DNA of 19,309 bases, taken from NCBI GenBank assembly GCA_934524965.1, contig CAKSYU010000031.1:1-19309 (forward strand). Reading direction: 5' to 3'. Position numbers and translations under genes: made by a program. The stretch is from an uncultured Angelakisella sp. Lineage in GTDB: Bacteria > Bacillota > Clostridia > Oscillospirales > Ruminococcaceae. Every line of letters starts with the position of its first letter. The first letter of the stretch is position 1. Of this stretch, positions 15,183 through 19,309 are shown piece after piece. The notes under the pieces are model-generated. The model was not told the DNA's origin, made no database searches, and was given only the letters and a program-made list of their open reading frames with translations.

Positions 15183-15204
15183 ACCGCCATGAGAGGTGAT
15201 TATT

Positions 15205-15885
15205 TTGCTGGTCACATTTTTGCGAACCTTGCTCTTATATCTGGTGGTGGTATTCGGCATACGGCTGATGGGCAAGCGGCAGATCGGAGAATTACAGCCC
15301 TCGGAGCTGGTCATCACCATTCTCATCTCCAATATTGCCACCCTCACCATCGAAGAAACCGACAGCCCCATGTTCGCAGGACTTCTTCCCATTCTGGCGC
15401 TGATGTGCTTTGAGGTGCTGACCTCCTTTTTCTGTCTGAAAAGCGCCCGCCTGCGGCGCATCGTTTCGGGGCGTCCCATCATCATTATCCATCACGGAAA
15501 AATTGATCAGCAGCAGATGCGGGAGCTGCGGTTTTCCGCCGATGATTTGATGATCCAGCTGCGACAAAACAGTATCTTTCGGGTGGAGGAGGTCGAATTT
15601 GCCGTGGTGGAAACCAACGGCAAGCTCTCGATCTATCAAAAGTATCAAAGCCGCTCCGTCACACCGCAGGTGCTGTCGCTGCCGGATTGTCCGGAGGAGA
15701 ATGCCCCGCCGCTGGCGGTAGTGTGTGACGGCACCGTAATGCATGAGGCGCTGCGCCGCTGCGGGAAGGACCTGCGCTGGGTGGAGAAGAAAGCCGCTGC
15801 GAAAAAGCTCGCCATCAGGGATATCTATTTGATGGTGGCTTGTCCGGACGGCACCTGTGATATTGTGGAAAAGGAGCGTAGCTGA
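15205..15885 (+). CDS. DUF421 (YetF-like) membrane protein
   Basis: 226 residues from TTG 15205. A GTG at 15196 is in frame but lies inside the ribosome site AGAGGTGAT, so translation should begin eight bases further on at the TTG. Three membrane segments come first (about 2-20, 32-50 and 52-75, from this start), with the conserved GIRLMGKRQIGELQPSELV between the first two. A soluble C-terminal YetF-like domain with RPIIIIHHGKID and DDLMIQLRQNSIF follows. The family is widespread in spore-formers; some members sit in the spore inner membrane and influence heat resistance or germination. The stop overlaps the next start by one base. The divergent germinant receptor operon supports a spore role, though this is inference. 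Confidence 0.9.
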   Translation: MLVTFLRTLLLYLVVVFGIRLMGKRQIGELQPSELVITILISNIATLTIEETDSPMFAGLLPILALMCFEVLTSFFCLKSARLRRIVSGRPIIIIHHGKIDQQQMRELRFSADDLMIQLRQNSIFRVEEVEFAVVETNGKLSIYQKYQSRSVTPQVLSLPDCPEENAPPLAVVCDGTVMHEALRRCGKDLRWVEKKAAAKKLAIRDIYLMVACPDGTCDIVEKERS

Positions 15886-16265
15886 TGAAGCGCTTTTGGG
15901 CAGCGGTTATCATTTTGCTGATCATTCTCGGCATCAGCATCTGCACCCTGGTGGATATGCAAAAAAGTATTGACCGGCTCAGCGAACACACCGCCTCCGT
16001 CCGGCAGCAGGCGGAGCAGAACGGAGCGGCATCGGTACAGCAGCAGTGCGAGCAGCTGATGGCGGAATGGAACGATATGGAACCGCGATTTCTTCTGTAT
16101 GTGCGTCACGACCATCTGGATAACATCATGGAGCATCTTTCGGAGCTGTCCGCCTATTGTCTGGAGGACGACCGTGCGGAATTGCTCAGCACGCTTGATG
16201 CCGCCCTGCGTATGATGGAGCATCTGAAGGAATCGGTAACGCCCAGCTTCCGCACCCTGCTGTAA
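15885..16265 (+). CDS. DUF4363 family single-pass membrane protein
   Basis: 126 residues. One N-terminal membrane segment (about 5-25, AAVIILLIILGISICTLV) is followed by a helical, probably coiled-coil external part rich in Glu and Gln, containing the WNDMEPRFLLYVRHDHLDNI pattern typical of DUF4363 proteins. This family is commonly encoded directly behind DUF421 in Clostridia. The TGATG overlap with the DUF421 gene indicates translational coupling and suggests the two act together in a membrane. Function is unknown. Confidence 0.85.
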   Translation: MKRFWAAVIILLIILGISICTLVDMQKSIDRLSEHTASVRQQAEQNGAASVQQQCEQLMAEWNDMEPRFLLYVRHDHLDNIMEHLSELSAYCLEDDRAELLSTLDAALRMMEHLKESVTPSFRTLL

Positions 16266-16274
16266 ACGACACAA

Positions 16275-16308
16275 AACGCCCGCGGGAGCCTCCGTTCCCG
16301 CGGGCGTT
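16275..16308. terminator. Terminator-like hairpin between convergent DUF4363 and pseudokinase genes
   Basis: A perfect 13-bp GC-rich stem (16275-16287 with 16296-16308) with an 8-base loop. T runs are poor on both sides (TTATTCATT on plus, TTTTGTGT on minus), so it may work weakly or with help in either direction. Confidence 0.7.
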
Positions 16309-16327
16309 ATTCATTGTGTGCTGTTGT

Positions 16328-17920
16328 TCAGCCTTCATAAAAGGGGTCTGTCTGTACCGCCTTAATGGTCACCGTGACGGTATCCACCTCGGCAGCCGTT
16401 TTGGGACGGACGGAGGTGCCGGGGGCAATGCTGGTGCCTATCACGGTGCCGATCTCACCGCCGGTCTCCGGGTTGGTATCGTAGCTGATGGTATAGCTGA
16501 TCTGGTTGTCGGTGAGAATGCGAATGGCGTAGGCTTCGTTGGCGCCGTACAGATCCGGCATGCTGACATACTGCGGACCCTTGCTGATAAAGAGGGTCAC
16601 GCTGCCGTCCTCCGGCAATACCTGTCCCACCGCCAGCGATTGCTTGTAGATGACGCCGGAGGGGTAGGTATCGCTGTATTCGTAACGGTAGTTAAAGTTG
16701 TAGCCGGTCATCTGCTCCAGCTCGTCCTCTATCATGGGGAGGTAGTACCCCTCAAAGCTGCGTTCCATCACCGGCGCGGCGGGCTGCTCCGTGCCGCTGA
16801 ACGCACCCGAATGCCACAGCGCCAAAAAGACATTGCCCAGTACGCTGACTGCCAGCAGTGCCGCCAGCAGAATCATGGCGGGGGTAAACGGACGCTCCTT
16901 GGTCGAGGCAGGCTTTTCCAGCGGGCGGGGCGGCGCCTCGGGGCGGAATACGGCGGTATTGGCGCCGGTCTCCTCCAGCAGCGCGGCGGAAAACGCCTCC
17001 ATGGAGCGGTAGCGCTGCTTATGGTCGACCGAAAGGGCTTTCATAATGCCTTCGCAGACATGCAGCGGTAGGTCGGGACGGAGCTTTTCCAGCGGGGCAA
17101 GGTAGTCCTTCTCCCCGCGCAGCTCGGCACTGACGGGTGCCTGACCCGCCAGCATACGGTACAGCACCGCACCCAGCGAGTAGATATCCGTCCATTCCCC
17201 CTGCCACAGCGCCTTGGAATACTGCTCCGGCGCGCTGTAGCCGGCATACAGCTCGGCGTGCAGCCCGTTGCCTACGGTGCGCAGCTCCGGCAGGGCAAAG
17301 CCATCTAAAATGACGCGCCGGCGGCTGTCCACATAGATATTCTGCGGGGAAATGCCGCAGTGGGTCAATCCTAAATTGTGCAGCTGGGAAAGCAGCGAAA
17401 TAAGCGGGCTGATAAGCTGTCGGGCATCGGTCAGGCTCATATCCGCTTTCTGGCGGGAAAGATATTCCTCCAGCGGCTCCATGCGCAGGTATTCGGTGAC
17501 ACGGTACAGGGTATCGTTTTCCGAAAAAAGCACCAGCGTTTTCAGCATTGCCTTATGGTTGATCTCCATCAGGCGCTTCCAGCGGTCGTGCAGGTCGCTT
17601 GCCATGGTGCGGAACAGCGTTTTGCTATCGGCGGAGATCAGTACGATGCCCCGCCCGTCCTCTGCCCGTTTCAGGATACCGGGGAAGAATTCCTCGATGC
17701 GTACCTTGCGCTCCTTTTCGGTATCCCACGCAAGGTAGGTGGTCAAAAGGTCATTGTGGTGCAGCACCATGCCGATGCGGTAGCGTCCCGCCAGCATGGT
17801 GTCTATCGGCAGCGCCTGTTCGGGGTTCGGGGTCTCCGGCTTTTGTCCGCAGGCGGTGCATAGGGTCTCGCCCTCCTCCAGTGCGGAAAAACAGTGGCGG
17901 CACAGGCTCGGCTCCGGCAT
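16328..17920 (-). CDS. Zinc-ribbon, PASTA-domain protein with a degenerate (pseudo)kinase domain
   Basis: 530 residues from ATG 17920, fixed by AAAGGAGG seven bases upstream. Order: zinc ribbon Cys7/Cys10/Cys21/Cys24; a Ser/Thr kinase-like domain (about 46-315); one membrane helix (about 348-368); two PASTA repeats outside (about 385-448 and 450-522). The fold marks of a kinase remain: GYSAPEQY (227-234), the helix-F Asp in TDIYSLGAVLYRML, Asn194 and Arg303. The catalytic marks are gone. The glycine loop is HHNDLLTTY, the VAIK lysine is Glu76 (VRIEEFFP), HRD is HCG (187-189), and DFG is DGF (206-208). Active relatives in Clostridia have GxGGFGITY, VAIKEYFP, HRD and DFG at these places. It cannot be expected to phosphorylate, and is better seen as a sensor or scaffold that binds peptidoglycan or muropeptides through PASTA. 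It lies 29 bases behind a single-pass membrane protein gene. Confidence 0.9.
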   Translation of the reverse strand: MPEPSLCRHCFSALEEGETLCTACGQKPETPNPEQALPIDTMLAGRYRIGMVLHHNDLLTTYLAWDTEKERKVRIEEFFPGILKRAEDGRGIVLISADSKTLFRTMASDLHDRWKRLMEINHKAMLKTLVLFSENDTLYRVTEYLRMEPLEEYLSRQKADMSLTDARQLISPLISLLSQLHNLGLTHCGISPQNIYVDSRRRVILDGFALPELRTVGNGLHAELYAGYSAPEQYSKALWQGEWTDIYSLGAVLYRMLAGQAPVSAELRGEKDYLAPLEKLRPDLPLHVCEGIMKALSVDHKQRYRSMEAFSAALLEETGANTAVFRPEAPPRPLEKPASTKERPFTPAMILLAALLAVSVLGNVFLALWHSGAFSGTEQPAAPVMERSFEGYYLPMIEDELEQMTGYNFNYRYEYSDTYPSGVIYKQSLAVGQVLPEDGSVTLFISKGPQYVSMPDLYGANEAYAIRILTDNQISYTISYDTNPETGGEIGTVIGTSIAPGTSVRPKTAAEVDTVTVTIKAVQTDPFYEG

Positions 17921-17949
17921 AGAGTCTCCTCCTTTCGGCTGAGGATCGG

Positions 17950-18495
17950 TCAATGATCGTTTTGGTCGGGGGAGGGGTCGTCCTCCTCCCGCGCGGGGTG
18001 GGTAAAGAGATATACGGCAATACACAGGGCGGCAGCGAAAAGCGCCCCGATGAGGATATAGCGCACCGGACTGGCGGTTTTTACTTCCCGCTGGGGCAGT
18101 ACCAGTTCGGCAGAGGCGTCCGGCTCTTCCTCCTCGGCACTGCCGTTTGGCTTTTTGGTGGGCTTTTCTGTCTCCGGCGCGGTATTCTGGAACGCTTCCT
18201 CCCGCTGCTGCTGTTTTTGCTCCAGCGCTTCCTGGGCGTCTTTAAGATCCTCCGCAGCGTCGGAAGTGGCGGGCGTCTCGGCAGTCTCACCGCTCCAGCC
18301 GCCCCAAATGCTGTCGTCCCAGTCCTCGGAATGGTCATTGCCGGTATTGCCGCCGCTTTGCTCCACAGAGGGCGCGGCTGGCTGCACGGTCTCATCGTAG
18401 CTGCCAAAGTCCCAGCCGCCGGTTTCCGCCGCGGCGGGGAGCACAAGGGCAGCCGCCAGAAGAACCGCGGCGATCAAAATGCGAAGCCCTTTCAT
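17950..18495 (-). CDS. Secreted, membrane-anchored low-complexity protein (unknown family)
   Basis: 181 residues; I do not recognise the family. A signal peptide (1-23, cleavage likely after AAA before ETGG) leads into an acidic, low-complexity region rich in Gly, Trp, Glu and Pro with DDSIWGGWSGE near 60-70. A short Gln/Glu-rich helical stretch (about 82-104) follows. A membrane helix lies at about 144-164, with a basic Arg145 on the outer side and an acidic 17-residue tail inside. This is a type I topology: the N-terminal part outside, a short tail in the cytoplasm. Ribosome site AAAGGGGG precedes the ATG. The gene lies directly upstream of the pseudokinase and is probably its operon partner. 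Confidence 0.8.
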   Translation of the reverse strand: MKGLRILIAAVLLAAALVLPAAAETGGWDFGSYDETVQPAAPSVEQSGGNTGNDHSEDWDDSIWGGWSGETAETPATSDAAEDLKDAQEALEQKQQQREEAFQNTAPETEKPTKKPNGSAEEEEPDASAELVLPQREVKTASPVRYILIGALFAAALCIAVYLFTHPAREEDDPSPDQNDH

Positions 18496-18510
18496 AGTCT
18501 GCCCCCTTTG

Positions 18511-18542
18511 TGAGAAAAAGCGGCGCTTTCGGGGCGCCGCTT
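18511..18542 (-). terminator. Terminator or attenuator between yebC and the pseudokinase operon
   Basis: On the minus strand AAGCGGCGC (18542-18534) pairs perfectly with GCGCCGCTT (18526-18518) around a 7-base loop, followed by TTTTTCT. The T run ends only about 16 bases before the next ATG, and the ribosome site begins right behind it. No promoter fits between hairpin and gene. Confidence 0.85.
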
Positions 18543-18562
18543 AAAAATTATTGGCGGGTAAA

Positions 18563-19288
18563 TTACATTTCCCAGTTGTGCCAGAAGCCCTGAACGTCAT
18601 CGCAGTCGTCCAGAAGATCCATCAGGCGGGTCATCTTCTCGGCGGCGTCCTCCGGCAGGGAGGTATAGGTGGAGGGAATATAGGCAGGCTCGGCGGAAAG
18701 GAAGGTGTAACCTTTCTTCTCCAGCACCTCGCGTACCTCACGCAGCTCGTTGACGCCGGTAAAGACCTCGATGGTATCCTCATCGAAATCGACATCTTCG
18801 GCGCCCGCGTCAAAGCAGTCCTCCATCACCTTTTCCTCGTCCAGCTCGCCCTCGCTGTTATCAATGACGATCTGACCTTTCTTGGTGAACAGGTAGCCGA
18901 CGCAGCCGTTCTGACCCAGGTTGCCGCCGCACTTATCAAAGTAATGGCGCAGATCACCTGCGGTACGGTTGCGGTTATCGGTCAGCGACTCGATGATGAC
19001 AGCGACGCCGTTGGGACCGTAGCCCTCGTACACCATCTCCTCGTAGCTGTTCTTATCCTCGCTGCCTGCTGCTTTTTTGATGCAGCGCTCGATATTTTCA
19101 TTGGGCATATTGGCAGCCTTCGCCTTGGCGATGCAGTCACGCAGCTTGCCGTTGGTATCGGGATCGGCGCCGCCTTCCTTTACGGCTACCGACATTTCAC
19201 GTGCGACCTTGGTAAAGACCTTCGCCTTAGCGGCATCGGAAGCGCCCTTTTTGCGTTTGATATTATTCCATTTGGAATGTCCAGACAT
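18563..19288 (-). CDS. yebC: YebC/PmpR (TACO1) family protein
   Basis: 241 residues, full length. The N-terminus SGHSKWNNIKRKKGASDAAK, the NANMPNENI-like stretch AANMPNENIERCIKKAAG and EGYGPNGVAVIIE are diagnostic. The acidic middle domain and the YIPSTYTSLPEDAAEKM C-terminus complete the three-domain fold. YebC proteins were long listed as transcription regulators. Newer work on some members shows a ribosome-associated role that relieves stalling at polyproline stretches; which role this copy has cannot be told. Ribosome site AAAGGA lies about ten bases before the ATG. The promoter is beyond the window end. A strong hairpin follows the stop codon. Confidence 0.96.
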   Translation of the reverse strand: MSGHSKWNNIKRKKGASDAAKAKVFTKVAREMSVAVKEGGADPDTNGKLRDCIAKAKAANMPNENIERCIKKAAGSEDKNSYEEMVYEGYGPNGVAVIIESLTDNRNRTAGDLRHYFDKCGGNLGQNGCVGYLFTKKGQIVIDNSEGELDEEKVMEDCFDAGAEDVDFDEDTIEVFTGVNELREVREVLEKKGYTFLSAEPAYIPSTYTSLPEDAAEKMTRLMDLLDDCDDVQGFWHNWEM

Positions 19289-19309
19289 AGGAAAAATCGT
19301 CCTTTCGTG

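Overview
The window looks like chromosomal DNA of an endospore-forming, moderately high-GC anaerobe of the class Clostridia. An Oscillospirales/Ruminococcaceae-like gut bacterium is my best guess. Reasons: a SpoIVB protease, a complete gerA-type germinant receptor operon, a DUF421/DUF4363 pair, strong AGGAGG-type ribosome sites, sigma-A promoters close to consensus, and the style of the zinc-ribbon/PASTA kinase-like protein. The lineage call is inference, since no 16S or database comparison was possible.

Layout. (1) 1-960: a tRNA-Lys (CTT) with its terminator, then a more AT-rich TraX-family membrane protein gene broken by a one-base frameshift. (2) 1044-3529: a flavin reductase-like gene, then a LysR regulator followed closely by xdhC, all on the plus strand. 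(3) 3541-5967: a bidirectional terminator and the feoA-feoB ferrous iron uptake operon on the minus strand. (4) 6081-8264: a tetR-ABC ATPase-ABC permease operon with a perfect-consensus promoter, an operator-like inverted repeat and overlapping genes. (5) 8265-10254: pyrG (CTP synthase) behind a roughly 155-nt leader with a candidate attenuator. A minus-strand promoter that runs almost at once into its own terminator lies just upstream. (6) 10259-15150: minus-strand sporulation/germination block gerA-gerB-gerC-spoIVB. (7) 15152-16308: a divergent DUF421-DUF4363 pair. Both divergent units have forespore-like promoter candidates. (8) 16328-19288: minus-strand yebC, a secreted/anchored low-complexity protein, and a zinc-ribbon PASTA protein whose kinase domain has lost its catalytic residues.

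How the genes fit together. The spore block makes biological sense as a unit: SpoIVB is the forespore-secreted protease that signals to the mother cell, GerA/B/C form a spore inner-membrane germinant receptor, and DUF421/DUF4363 proteins are commonly spore-membrane associated. The most unusual protein system is the pseudokinase plus its upstream single-pass partner. It looks like a membrane sensor that binds cell-wall material outside and acts as a scaffold inside, not as an enzyme. The most unusual regulatory pieces are the pyrG leader and the promoter-terminator unit beside it. Several start codons were moved from the longest open frame because the Shine-Dalgarno sequence decides them (pyrG, gerA, gerB, spoIVB, DUF421, pseudokinase).
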